Positions 10,320-18,292 of a stretch of DNA of 53,314 nucleotides are shown in pieces; position 1 is the first letter of the stretch, and the number at the start of each line of letters is the position of its first letter. The notes below the pieces were generated by a model that saw only the letters and a list, made by a program, of their open reading frames with translations, was not told the DNA's origin and searched no databases. Origin of the DNA: Calditrichia bacterium (GTDB lineage Bacteria > Calditrichota > Calditrichia > RBG-13-44-9 > J075). A program made the translations under genes and the position numbers. The stretch lies in the NCBI GenBank assembly GCA_028284905.1, contig JANQQU010000026.1, forward strand, positions 121,252-174,565, written 5' to 3'.

Positions 10320-11018
10320 ATGAGATATTTTGAAGGATATTCCTTCGAGGATCTGCTGGATGCACTTGTGAATCCTCCCTCCGATCATCACTATCAGCAA
10401 GCCTGGATGGAATTTCTGGAACGCTATCGTTTTACTATCGAGAGTGCTGCCAGGCATCGTTGTAACGGGTGGAATGCCCGTTCGCTGGATATGCAGCTCA
10501 GTGATGTCGTCAATGATGTTATTTCGGATGTCTTGCTTATCCTCTGTAAAAAGAACTGTAAGGCCCTGGCAGATTTTCGCGGCCGGGACAGTGAAGAACA
10601 ATTTAAGGGCTGGCTGCGGGTAGTAGCCAGTCGTGCTGCGGGACGCCGCTTGAAAAACAAGGCGTTTCAACGGGTCATTATTACCGAAGAGGACGGCGAA
10701 CGGAGTGACTTGCCAGACTATGTTATCAAGGATTACCTCTCCGGACTGGAACGGGATCAGGTCTGGGAATTATATGAAGATTGGGTAAACACTATCCGGG
10801 AAGTTAAGGGCAGCCGGAAAGGGAATACTGAGCGCGACATACACATTTTTATGCTTTATACTTTGTCGGATTTTACCCAGGAAATGATTTGTGATTTGCC
10901 GGGATTCGCGGATCCTGCCAGTGCTGACAAATTAGGACACCGGGTGGTGGATAATGTCGTTAATCGCCTCCGCAACTTATTGAAGGAACACTGGAACATC
11001 GATCATTTTAATGCTTAG
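10320..11018 (+). CDS. ECF-like sigma factor, paralogue A of the cluster
   Basis: The 232 residues resemble a divergent ECF sigma factor. A region-2-like segment (about 30-115) contains FLERYR, the acidic stretch VVNDVISDVLLIL and QFKGWLRVVASRAAGRRL, the usual position of core-RNA-polymerase and -10 contacts. A C-terminal helix-turn-helix-like region 4 (about 178-228) follows the motif RDIHIF. It shares the leader xxFEDLL-x-NPP, the AW-x-FLERYR block and the RD-x-HIF block with the genes at 11033 and 13671, so the three are paralogues. It is the first gene of the cluster, lacks its own ZAS-type partner, and ends 14 bases before paralogue B. The Shine-Dalgarno site is weak (GTAAAG). The sigma assignment is by pattern and context, not by close similarity. 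Confidence 0.7.
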   Translation: MRYFEGYSFEDLLDALVNPPSDHHYQQAWMEFLERYRFTIESAARHRCNGWNARSLDMQLSDVVNDVISDVLLILCKKNCKALADFRGRDSEEQFKGWLRVVASRAAGRRLKNKAFQRVIITEEDGERSDLPDYVIKDYLSGLERDQVWELYEDWVNTIREVKGSRKGNTERDIHIFMLYTLSDFTQEMICDLPGFADPASADKLGHRVVDNVVNRLRNLLKEHWNIDHFNA

Positions 11019-11032
11019 TGTGTTGGGTGGGT

Positions 11033-11677
11033 ATGGAATTTAAAGAAATGTTGTCAATACTACAGAATCCTCCGGGGAACGGCGGCGGAGGTGGTGATTA
11101 TCATTTATTTAATGAAGGATGGTCGCATTTTCTGGATAGATACCGGGCGTTAATCGCAACAACAGTCAAACGGTTTTGCGGGGAAAATAAGTTTACTAAT
11201 GCGTCGGAATATAACAAGTTTATTGATGATATCACCTATGATGTGCTGGAAATTCTGATCGAAAAAAACTATAAAGTGATCCGGCAAATTAAGGCTACCG
11301 CCGAATGGCAATTTAAAGGTTATCTTTTTATCGTCACAAAAAATGAATCGATTAAAGCATGTAAGAAGATCCCGCCAATAGACGCGTATGATGATAATGT
11401 TCGTGCAGATCAGCGGGAAGTCGTGCGGGAATTTGAAAACACCGGCTATCAACGTTGGGAAAATTTTCATAATATGGCATCATCAATTCGGGATAAGCAG
11501 GGGACGCGTTCCAAAAACCGGCACAGGGATTTGCATATATTCTTGCTGAGCAGTTTCGGCGGATTTAGTAATGAAGACATTTCCCGGGCGTTAAGTAAAG
11601 AGGGCGTTACGATGAAAATCGTAACCAATAGTATTCACCGGATCAAAGGTATGCTGAACAATCGATTACCGGAATAA
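11033..11677 (+). CDS. ECF-like sigma factor, paralogue B
   Basis: The frame extends to a GTG at 11018, but the ATG at 11033 is preferred because its product begins MEFKEMLSILQNPP, matching MEFQEMLKILQNPP of paralogue C at 13671. The 214-residue product keeps the FLDRYR block, an acidic helix (IDDITYDVLEILI), the QFKGYLFIVTKNE segment equivalent to sigma region 2, the NRHRDLHIF block, and a C-terminal region-4-like helix-turn-helix (FSNEDISRAL). A Gly-rich linker follows residue 15. The next gene, 18 bases downstream, encodes a ZAS-like protein, as expected for a sigma/anti-sigma pair. Confidence 0.7.
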   Translation: MEFKEMLSILQNPPGNGGGGGDYHLFNEGWSHFLDRYRALIATTVKRFCGENKFTNASEYNKFIDDITYDVLEILIEKNYKVIRQIKATAEWQFKGYLFIVTKNESIKACKKIPPIDAYDDNVRADQREVVREFENTGYQRWENFHNMASSIRDKQGTRSKNRHRDLHIFLLSSFGGFSNEDISRALSKEGVTMKIVTNSIHRIKGMLNNRLPE

Positions 11678-11695
11678 ATTTTGAAAGGCTTTTTA

Positions 11696-12064
11696 ATGGA
11701 TTATCCGGACGGACGCTTATTTGCATTATTGCAATTGAAATTGGATGGAGAGTCGCCCGCTGATCTCTCTGAAGAGGATCGGGCAAAAATAGAGGAACTG
11801 GAGCGCAAATTAAAGTCTCAGTCAACGGAGACATTATGGAAAAAAGTTGCGAAGGGATTGCCGAATCGTGAATGCAAAGATGAAAATGAATTCTTTGCCC
11901 GGGAAGACATCTGCCTGGGATTGATGTTTCATGGATTTAAAGATTCGGATGAGGATCGGAACCGTTACTTTCAGCATATGAATACCTGCTTCTATTGTTT
12001 TGAGTTATACTCCGATGTGATGCGCGGCTATCTGAGTGAACTTGAAAAGCATAAAAATCGTTAA
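11696..12064 (+). CDS. small ZAS-like putative zinc anti-sigma protein, copy 1
   Basis: The TTG at 11681 also opens this frame, but the ATG at 11696 aligns with the paralogue at 14311 (MDYPDGRLFALLQLKL against MDYNFGRLLALLKLKL) and has AAAGG at a good distance. The 122-residue soluble protein carries His94-x3-Cys98-x2-Cys101 (HMNTCFYC), the signature of zinc-binding anti-sigma domains, and Cys60, which is also conserved in copy 2 and could be a fourth ligand. In known ZAS proteins this motif sits in an N-terminal domain; here it is C-terminal and there is no membrane helix. Position directly after a sigma-like gene supports an anti-sigma role. The function is inferred. Confidence 0.6.
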   Translation: MDYPDGRLFALLQLKLDGESPADLSEEDRAKIEELERKLKSQSTETLWKKVAKGLPNRECKDENEFFAREDICLGLMFHGFKDSDEDRNRYFQHMNTCFYCFELYSDVMRGYLSELEKHKNR

Positions 12065-12095
12065 AAGAAGATAACTTTGAGAAAAAAATATTTTT

Positions 12096-12126
12096 TTGAG
12101 AGAAAAATAAAAGTGTTGGCATCTAT
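12096..12126 (+). promoter_or_regulatory. candidate ECF-type promoter, site 1
   Basis: TTGAGAGAAAA starts at 12096 and TCT of ATCTAT starts at 12122, an offset of 26. The same offset between TGAGA and TCT is seen at 13531, 14706 and 16161. It lies in the 152-base gap between the first ZAS-like gene and the membrane protein at 12217, about 90 bases before the start. The gap is otherwise AT-rich with no gene. Promoter function is inferred from recurrence. Confidence 0.5.
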
Positions 12127-12216
12127 AAGCGTAGAAACTGGAAACGATAGCGTGTCGACAAGCAATCGCTAAATTAAGATAGGGTCAAAAATTAGCAGAT
12201 GAGAAAGTAGTAAAAA

Positions 12217-13455
12217 ATGGGCACAGTAATTAAGGTAACTCAAACCGAATTGGCCGGTTTTCTCGAGGGTAGTACCAGCGAGGAAATCCGCCGTAAAGTA
12301 GATGATATCCGCCGGGATTATCCCGAGTATGATATGCTTCTGGAAATGGCGCAGGAGGCCTGTCAGGATAGTAATGTTCAGCTTCCGGGAACGCCTCCGG
12401 ATAGTACACTCACACCTTCGGAGCTGGATCAGTTGTTGATGGATTTGTATGCCAACACAGCTTCTACTTCAGAAAAACAACGCTTTATCGATCATTTAAT
12501 TCATTCAGAATCCTTCTACGAAAGACTACTGAAAAATTTCCTGGAAACTCACGAGGTGATGCAGGATGCGGAAGCGCTGGCTGCCAGTGGTAACTACCTG
12601 GGGAGCAAAAGCAATGAAACCCTGTTGCGGGAAGTGGGCATCTTTCAAGAAACACCTGTAGAAGTATTTAAAGAAAAGAAGCAACCTGAAAGGCCAGGGC
12701 TTATCCAAACGTTTGTACATTGGATGCAAGATGAAGGACTACGCTATGCGATACCGGCAGCAGCAGTTGTGTTGATTGCATTTGCCAGTCCTGCTATATG
12801 GTCGCATTATAATAATCCTTTTAATAAGCAGAATTACGATAATGCTGCACCATTTGCATATAATCAGTCCGCCCTGAATGAAGCCTTGAGCGGTCTGCCC
12901 AGTGGTTTACGGAGCAGTGACACCCGGGGCGAAAACAATTTCCACGGTCATTTTACGGCGATGGGCCGGGTAATGCCTGCGACAATTCTGAAACCGTTTG
13001 AAGATCGCGCCTATCGGGACGTGGTGGAAAATGTTGCTTTAAACCAGCAAACTGCTGATTCGCTCGAAAAGTGGATTATAACTTTAAGCGATACCGATAG
13101 TTTGCCTGATTCTCTTAGCAATAAATTATCCCTCGCTCGCGAAATGGTTCATGCCTACTATCTCCATACTGGAGCAGCCAGTCTGGCACTTTACCTCAGC
13201 AAAGATGCCGATGCCCGCAGTAAATCGAAAGCGGCGCATTTGCAGGATGCTGAAAAGTGGTTAAGCAAAGCAAAAACCCTGGCAGAACAGTACGGACATT
13301 CCGCTCTCGATCAGGAAAATTATTTCCTGGGATTAGCTTATGCCTATCATTACGACAAAGCAAAAAATCAACTGGCGATCGACGCATTTAATGCGGTGCA
13401 TTCAGAGAGCAGCTTCTATGAGAATGCCCGAAAAATGAAAGAATGGCTGCAGTAA
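12217..13455 (+). CDS. single-pass membrane protein, putative membrane anti-sigma/sensor, copy 1
   Basis: The 412-residue protein has no signal peptide. The cytoplasmic part contains two repeats of the helical pattern seen at the start of anti-sigma proteins (QTELAGFLEGSTSEEIRRKV at 9-28 and a related block at about 70-105). One membrane helix follows at about 176-196, then a conserved outer segment PFAYNQSALNEAL and a helical TPR-like C-terminal domain (about 280-412) with alternating Ala/Tyr/Leu helices. It aligns without gaps to the protein at 14817 over the first 130 residues. By the positive-inside rule the TPR-like part lies outside the cytoplasm. I infer a signal-transducing anti-sigma or a sensor for one; the family is not named. 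Confidence 0.6.
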   Translation: MGTVIKVTQTELAGFLEGSTSEEIRRKVDDIRRDYPEYDMLLEMAQEACQDSNVQLPGTPPDSTLTPSELDQLLMDLYANTASTSEKQRFIDHLIHSESFYERLLKNFLETHEVMQDAEALAASGNYLGSKSNETLLREVGIFQETPVEVFKEKKQPERPGLIQTFVHWMQDEGLRYAIPAAAVVLIAFASPAIWSHYNNPFNKQNYDNAAPFAYNQSALNEALSGLPSGLRSSDTRGENNFHGHFTAMGRVMPATILKPFEDRAYRDVVENVALNQQTADSLEKWIITLSDTDSLPDSLSNKLSLAREMVHAYYLHTGAASLALYLSKDADARSKSKAAHLQDAEKWLSKAKTLAEQYGHSALDQENYFLGLAYAYHYDKAKNQLAIDAFNAVHSESSFYENARKMKEWLQ

Positions 13456-13464
13456 TTTACAACG

Positions 13465-13504
13465 AAAGCAAATATCCCATCCCCCGGGATATTTGCTTTT
13501 TTTT
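13465..13504 (+). terminator. rho-independent terminator after 12217-13455
   Basis: A perfect 14-bp stem (AAAGCAAATATCCC at 13465-13478, GGGATATTTGCTTT at 13486-13499) with a 7-base loop is followed by a T run to 13504. It closes the first sigma/anti-sigma unit 10 bases after the stop codon and separates it from the second unit. Confidence 0.9.
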
Positions 13505-13530
13505 GCTTTTTCAAAATAACTGAAATATTT

Positions 13531-13561
13531 CTGAGAAAATTTCCTACCCATTTCACTCTTA
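13531..13561 (+). promoter_or_regulatory. candidate ECF-type promoter, site 2
   Basis: CTGAGAAAA starts at 13531 and TCTTA starts at 13557 (offset 26). Over 30 positions it matches site 4 at 16161 in 23 without a gap; both lie just downstream of a terminator. It is about 112 bases before the start of sigma paralogue C. Confidence 0.55.
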
Positions 13562-13670
13562 ATAGACAAGCTGGAAAGAATTGACGCTAATTGGCGATGC
13601 GGGCTTCGCTAGTTATGTCATTTTTTCAAATAATTCAGTACTAGTCATATAAATCTGTAAGAGGAATGGT

Positions 13671-14321
13671 ATGGAATTTCAAGAAATGTTGAAGATTCTC
13701 CAAAACCCTCCAGATACATCTTCGGGGCGGAAATATCGCCAATACGAAGCGGCCTGGAGCTATTTTATGGAGGATTTTCGGTCAGTAATGGAAGCGACGG
13801 TTGTCCGGTATTGTGGCCGAAATAGATTCGGTACTAATAGAGCATACCGGGACTTCATAGACGATTGCGTGGCGGAAGTGTTGTTGATCCTGGTAAAGGA
13901 TAATAACCGGGCAATACGCAGCTTCAAGGGAAAAACCCGTGGGCAATTTGCTTCTTACCTTTGGCAAATTACCAGACATGTAACGTTTAAACTCGCCCCT
14001 CGTGATAATATCGAAGTAATATCAGAAGGATCAATTCTTCCCCCAAGTACCCGCAGGGATATTTTTAATGAAATTTCAGTGCGAATTCGAGAAATGCAGG
14101 ATACGGCGGAAAAGAAAGGCCGGAAGGCAAAAAATCGTCACCGGGATTCCACAATATATTTCTTTAGTGATCAACTGGTCGATTTGGGACTAGGTGGTTT
14201 TACCGATCAAGAAATATGCCGTATCCCTTTCCTGCAAGGCACGAGTGAAAATGTTGTGCGGTTAGCAAAATTTCGTATCCGTAGATTATTGCAACTGTCG
14301 GGAGGTAAATATGGACTATAA
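13671..14321 (+). CDS. ECF-like sigma factor, paralogue C
   Basis: The 216-residue product begins MEFQEMLKILQNPP and follows paralogue B closely: AW-x-YFMEDFR, the acidic helix DFIDDCVAEVLLILV, a region-2-like segment FKGKTRGQFASYLWQITRHV, the KNRHRD block, and a C-terminal helix-turn-helix-like part (GGFTDQEICRI). It heads the second unit, behind its own candidate promoter and the terminator of the first unit. The GAGG Shine-Dalgarno and start of the following ZAS-like gene lie inside its 3' end, an 11-base overlap that implies translational coupling of sigma and partner. Confidence 0.7.
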   Translation: MEFQEMLKILQNPPDTSSGRKYRQYEAAWSYFMEDFRSVMEATVVRYCGRNRFGTNRAYRDFIDDCVAEVLLILVKDNNRAIRSFKGKTRGQFASYLWQITRHVTFKLAPRDNIEVISEGSILPPSTRRDIFNEISVRIREMQDTAEKKGRKAKNRHRDSTIYFFSDQLVDLGLGGFTDQEICRIPFLQGTSENVVRLAKFRIRRLLQLSGGKYGL

Positions 14322-14709
14322 TTTTGGACGGCTGCTTGCCCTTTTAAAATTAAAGCTGCTCGGAGAGCTTCCGGATGATGTAGAAATATCGGAATTGGAA
14401 GCAATTGCAGAACTGGAAGAGGTTTTGCGAACTCCCGAGACATTCGACAAATGGATTACCCTTTGCAACGATTTACCGGTAGCTGAGTGCCGCGAGGATG
14501 ATTTTATCCTTTCAGACCAAGTTGCGCTTATTGGGCTGTTTTTCCTGGGCTTCAATGGATCAGAAAGTATGCGGAACCGTTTTTTTCTGCACCTGATCAA
14601 CTGTTTCTACTGCTTTAACAGTTTATGCGAGGTGCTGCGTGGATATCTGGATACCATGGACAGTAATAATCTGCCGCAAGACGGCCACCTGGTATTGGAT
14701 TTTCCGTGA
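14311..14709 (+). CDS. small ZAS-like putative zinc anti-sigma protein, copy 2
   Basis: The 132-residue soluble protein is a paralogue of the one at 11696. His94, Cys98 and Cys101 (HLINCFYC) and Cys60 fall at exactly the same residue numbers in both, which supports a zinc site. The start is fixed by GGAGG 5 bases upstream and by alignment with copy 1. It overlaps the sigma gene by 11 bases. The tail after residue 118 is unlike copy 1. Its stop codon forms part of the next candidate promoter. The anti-sigma role is inferred from motif and coupling. Confidence 0.62.
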   Translation: MDYNFGRLLALLKLKLLGELPDDVEISELEAIAELEEVLRTPETFDKWITLCNDLPVAECREDDFILSDQVALIGLFFLGFNGSESMRNRFFLHLINCFYCFNSLCEVLRGYLDTMDSNNLPQDGHLVLDFP

Positions 14710-14736
14710 GAATAATTCTGCAGAATTTCTATCTAC
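14706..14736 (+). promoter_or_regulatory. candidate ECF-type promoter, site 3
   Basis: GTGAGAATAA starts at 14706, overlapping the stop codon of the ZAS-like gene, and TCT of ATCTAC starts at 14732, again an offset of 26. It lies about 83 bases before the membrane protein gene at 14817, the same relation as site 1 has to its paralogue at 12217. Confidence 0.45.
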
Positions 14737-14816
14737 TATTATGAAAGCGATTTTGTTTTAGGCGATTATAAATCGTAAAAACAGAAGTTTAGGAACTTAA
14801 AAAAGAGAGCGATAAT

Positions 14817-16079
14817 ATGAGCGTAATGATCAAGTTACCACAAACAGAGCTGGTGGGATTTCTCCGCGGGAATTGTAGCGAAGAAACCAATCGGAAGGTA
14901 AGATATCTCCGAAAAGAATATTCTGAATATGAGCGGTTATTGGAGATTGCCGAAGATGTCTGTCAGGACAGGGCAATAGATTTGAATATCGATCCCCCGG
15001 AGCGTATGATGGCATCGGAAGATTTCAACCAGTTATTAGAAAATCTTTATACCTGGAATTCAACCCGGGAAAATAAACAACAATTTGTTAAATACCTGTT
15101 TCACTCGGAGACCTTCTATGAAAAGTTGATGACTAATTTTCTTGAAGCGGAAGAAATAATGTTAATGGCGGAAGCGTTCCCCATCATAGAAGAATTGCCA
15201 CTGGGTAAAAGTGATCGAGAATTTTTACAGGAATTGGGAATTGATAAAGAACCAAATCGGATCTGGGAAAAAGTTGCGAATGCTTATAATACTTTCCTGG
15301 AAAATACGTCCACCTGGTGTTCTGTCGGATTAGCGAAATTACTGGAAATACTTAATCGCGGTCCAAGAGTGGTCATTCCTTTGGCTTTAACCTTTTTAAT
15401 ATCCTGTAGCGGTGTCACCCGGGTGTCCTGGCTGCATTATGCATCGCCATTTAAGGATCGTCAAATTCAGGCTGAGCCATTCGCGTATGACCAAAGCTTA
15501 TTGGGACAGGCATTTACGGAATTACCAATGAATATGCGGAGCGGTGAGGAAGTTAATAAAGAAGCCTTTATACGGGACTACGAGCAAGCCGGTTGGGCAT
15601 TAAAAACACTGTTGCCGGTATTTCAGGCAAAGGACTATGACACTTTTCTGGAGAATGTATCCCAGGAACATTCAAGAATCGCCACTCTGGAAATGGAGAT
15701 TGAAAAAATGAATCGCTCCGGAAATTTACCGGATACCCTGCGCAGAAAACTACCCTCCGCCCAGGGTATGGTTCATGCATATTACCTGCATAGTGGCATT
15801 TCCAGTCTGGCACTGTATCTCGATCGGAATAAAGCTGTTGACGATATACCGCGCCGGGATTACCTGTTGCAAGCAGTTAAGAACCTTCAAAAAGCAAAAA
15901 CACTTTCCGGTAATTATGGCTACGCTTCCCATGAGCAGGAATCCTACTTCCTGGGCATGGCCTTCGCATATTTTTATGAGGATGAGAAAAATGAGATGGC
16001 TATAAAGAATTTTTCAGAAGTGAAGCCGGAAAGTAAGTTTTACGAGCGTGCACAGAAATTGAAAGATTGGTTAGAATAA
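14817..16079 (+). CDS. single-pass membrane protein, putative membrane anti-sigma/sensor, copy 2
   Basis: The 420-residue protein is a paralogue of the one at 12217. Its cytoplasmic part starts with PQTELVGFLRGNCSEETNRKV, keeps the HSETFYEKL block (His96 region) and Cys49 found in copy 1, and has one membrane helix at about 184-206. The outer part opens with PFAYDQSLLGQAF and ends in a TPR-like helical domain. The region between the second repeat and the helix (about 140-185) differs from copy 1 in length and sequence, so the two may pair with different partners. It closes the second unit before a strong hairpin. Confidence 0.6.
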   Translation: MSVMIKLPQTELVGFLRGNCSEETNRKVRYLRKEYSEYERLLEIAEDVCQDRAIDLNIDPPERMMASEDFNQLLENLYTWNSTRENKQQFVKYLFHSETFYEKLMTNFLEAEEIMLMAEAFPIIEELPLGKSDREFLQELGIDKEPNRIWEKVANAYNTFLENTSTWCSVGLAKLLEILNRGPRVVIPLALTFLISCSGVTRVSWLHYASPFKDRQIQAEPFAYDQSLLGQAFTELPMNMRSGEEVNKEAFIRDYEQAGWALKTLLPVFQAKDYDTFLENVSQEHSRIATLEMEIEKMNRSGNLPDTLRRKLPSAQGMVHAYYLHSGISSLALYLDRNKAVDDIPRRDYLLQAVKNLQKAKTLSGNYGYASHEQESYFLGMAFAYFYEDEKNEMAIKNFSEVKPESKFYERAQKLKDWLE

Positions 16080-16096
16080 GGTTTAGTCGGAAACGA

Positions 16097-16127
16097 ACAA
16101 GGTATCCCGTTTTTCGGGATACCTTGT
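16097..16127 (+). terminator. hairpin, probable terminator after 14817-16079
   Basis: A perfect 13-bp inverted repeat (ACAAGGTATCCCG at 16097-16109, CGGGATACCTTGT at 16115-16127) has a TTTTT loop and lies 17 bases after the stop. The tail is A/T-rich but lacks a clean T run, so termination may be partial. Confidence 0.7.
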
Positions 16128-16160
16128 AAAATGTATATTTATTAAAAAAGTTAGATTAAT

Positions 16161-16191
16161 TTGAGAAAAAATCCTGCCCGATTCCCTCTTA
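16161..16191 (+). promoter_or_regulatory. candidate ECF-type promoter, site 4
   Basis: TTGAGAAAAA starts at 16161 and TCTTA starts at 16187 (offset 26). It is the best match to site 2 (23 of 30 positions). It lies about 285 bases before the metalloprotease gene, so a transcript from here would have a long leader. Confidence 0.55.
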
Positions 16192-16473
16192 TCGATATAA
16201 AGGTGAAAAACCACTGATAAAAATATTCCAGTTGCCAGGGCGATGGCAATTGCCGGTTTAATAAATTTATCCAGGTAATTACTGGTATTTTGATATTTCA
16301 GTGGGAATGTATAACTTTTACATTACCGGTTGACTGGAGACCGAATTTGCCTTCGAAAACGACTATTATCATTCTTTAATTTTTGTAAAAATGATTAAAA
16401 TGTACTTTTGTTGCTTTTAATTGATAAATGATGTGTCAATAGAATTGTGCTATTCTATTGAGAGAGGAGAAAG
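16192..16473 (+). promoter_or_regulatory. long structured leader upstream of the metalloprotease gene
   Basis: No gene is visible between the stop at 16079 and the start at 16474. Besides the hairpin and promoter listed separately, the stretch holds a small hairpin (TTGCCA 16232-16237, TGGCAA 16244-16249) and a perfect 10-bp inverted repeat with a 6-base loop (TCAATAGAAT 16436-16445, ATTCTATTGA 16452-16461). The second hairpin ends just before the Shine-Dalgarno GAGAGGAG, so it could affect ribosome access. No known riboswitch pattern was recognised. Confidence 0.45.
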
Positions 16474-18264
16474 ATGAAAAAGCAGCCAGTTACTGTTTAT
16501 AATACACGTAACCGCTTTGTCCTGCGACCGGAAGTGCTTAGCCTGACACTTGGAATCTTTTGGTCTTGTGTAGTATTCATTTTTACCCTGGCAGCAATGG
16601 TCGATGGAAAACTATCTGGCCTGCCGGAAATCTTGGCCGGAATATATCCTGGTTATGGGTTGTATGGCTGGAGTTTTCTGGCCGGAATCGGATGGGCGTT
16701 TTTAAGCGGATATCTACTGGGATATTTTATCGGCCTAATGTATATAGTGCTTCCTCGTCGGCAACTTCGTAAAAAATCTTCGCCATTATTTAGAATTAAT
16801 ACAGATCAAAACGCCAATGTTATTCAGGAAGGTGTTGGCAAAGATCCTTATACCATTGTATTTGTCGCTAACCCTTACGTGCTTCCCCTGGAAGGCGATG
16901 GTAGACCAATGGTTGACCCGATCATTAATAACCATGGCCTTTTTCTAAAAACCGTTACCCGCTGCCTTCGTAGCTTTCTGGGAAATGAACTGATGCGCCA
17001 GCCGGATATATTCCAGCAAATGCGCTTTATAACCGTTTTTGATCATGACCATAAAGTATCCGAAAAGAATACAAATGAAGCGCTGTGTGAAGGAGTCAGT
17101 CTGGACACCAGTGCATTGGCGCCACGCCGTGTGAGGCGGGATGATAATGGTAATGTGAATAAAAACTTTGTGCTGGACTATGTGCTGCAGCAAATAGAGA
17201 ACAGCAATATAAAAGGGCCGTTGGAAATCGATGTTATTGCCATTATTTCTGCTGACCATACGTACACCCGCTCGGCTGCCCGGTTTAGCGAAGATAATCC
17301 AAATAGAGGCGGCAAAAGATTTACCTTTACTTTTTTTGAACCGGGTACCGCACCGCAGGAAAAATACCATTATCGCTATGCCAACGTACCCGGTATGTTT
17401 GCCCTTTCTGCCTGGGACGACCGTTTGAAAACCCCGGTACACGAATTTGCGCATGCAATGAGTGATATCGACAACGGCGCCATCGACGACGAATATATCG
17501 ATGAGTCCCACGCTGCATTGGAGTTTCGGGTAAACAAGAAATTTCGCGGCGGCTTTATGGTCTCCGATTGGATGGCAAATGAATTAGCCGATCTCAATTA
17601 TGATAAACCGGAAGATCAGGAATTTATAGGGCGGCTCATTGCGCCAAATACAGGCATCAAATGTGAAGTTTTTGACACACAACAAGCTTTCTTGAACAGT
17701 GCACAAGCTGTCATTAACAATGATGAAGTTTTTTCCCGTTATCGGGAAACAATACTAAAACTGGCACGTTTCCGGACGGTTTTCCGCTTGGACAGTACCG
17801 CCCTGGCCAATTTACAGCCACTATTACCGACTGAAGTATTCGAACGTTTGGACAGTGAATTGCCGCGGCTCAATAAGGATTTTATCGATAAAAAAGAGTT
17901 TCTGGATGAATTGAAAGACGTTCTGAAAGCGCCAAGGGATAATGGCAATAAAGATTTCGAAAAATACAAGCTACTGATTCTGCGTTTTGCGAATGTTCAT
18001 AATTATGCCATTCCCCGGGAATTTGCCCGTTATCGATTTAATGGGGCAGAAAAAGTATATGATTCCGACCGAAAACGTGGCGATAAGGAGATGCATTGGG
18101 TTTCTTACACCCCGGCCCGCTCCCAGGAACATACGACCTGTATTATGGATAGTACTTCCCGGGAATACCGCTTCGATCAACTGGTCTTTGATTTTATGTA
18201 TGACCGCTTGATGACAAAAATTGAACGTAATCATCTGACGCCGCAACCTTGCGAGCGTGCGTGA
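16474..18264 (+). CDS. membrane-anchored putative zinc metalloprotease (M64-like HEFAH...DEY)
   Basis: The 596-residue protein begins with two membrane helices (about 21-43 and 66-93) holding IYPGY between them, a module also found alone at 22415-22816. A soluble domain follows with HEFAH (His323, Glu324, His327) and, 11 residues on, DDEY (338-341). This resembles the HExxH...DEY arrangement of M64-type peptidases, though the spacing is longer. Arg/Lys-rich ends before helix 1 and after helix 2 (RRQLRKK) predict that the catalytic domain faces the cytoplasm. The remainder is helical and unrecognised. It heads the third unit of the cluster, behind candidate promoter 4 and a strong Shine-Dalgarno. 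The substrate is unknown; the membrane anti-sigma-like proteins upstream are possible ones. Confidence 0.65.
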   Translation: MKKQPVTVYNTRNRFVLRPEVLSLTLGIFWSCVVFIFTLAAMVDGKLSGLPEILAGIYPGYGLYGWSFLAGIGWAFLSGYLLGYFIGLMYIVLPRRQLRKKSSPLFRINTDQNANVIQEGVGKDPYTIVFVANPYVLPLEGDGRPMVDPIINNHGLFLKTVTRCLRSFLGNELMRQPDIFQQMRFITVFDHDHKVSEKNTNEALCEGVSLDTSALAPRRVRRDDNGNVNKNFVLDYVLQQIENSNIKGPLEIDVIAIISADHTYTRSAARFSEDNPNRGGKRFTFTFFEPGTAPQEKYHYRYANVPGMFALSAWDDRLKTPVHEFAHAMSDIDNGAIDDEYIDESHAALEFRVNKKFRGGFMVSDWMANELADLNYDKPEDQEFIGRLIAPNTGIKCEVFDTQQAFLNSAQAVINNDEVFSRYRETILKLARFRTVFRLDSTALANLQPLLPTEVFERLDSELPRLNKDFIDKKEFLDELKDVLKAPRDNGNKDFEKYKLLILRFANVHNYAIPREFARYRFNGAEKVYDSDRKRGDKEMHWVSYTPARSQEHTTCIMDSTSREYRFDQLVFDFMYDRLMTKIERNHLTPQPCERA

Positions 18265-18292
18265 GCAAACGAAATCGAGGAAGGAAAAGAAT

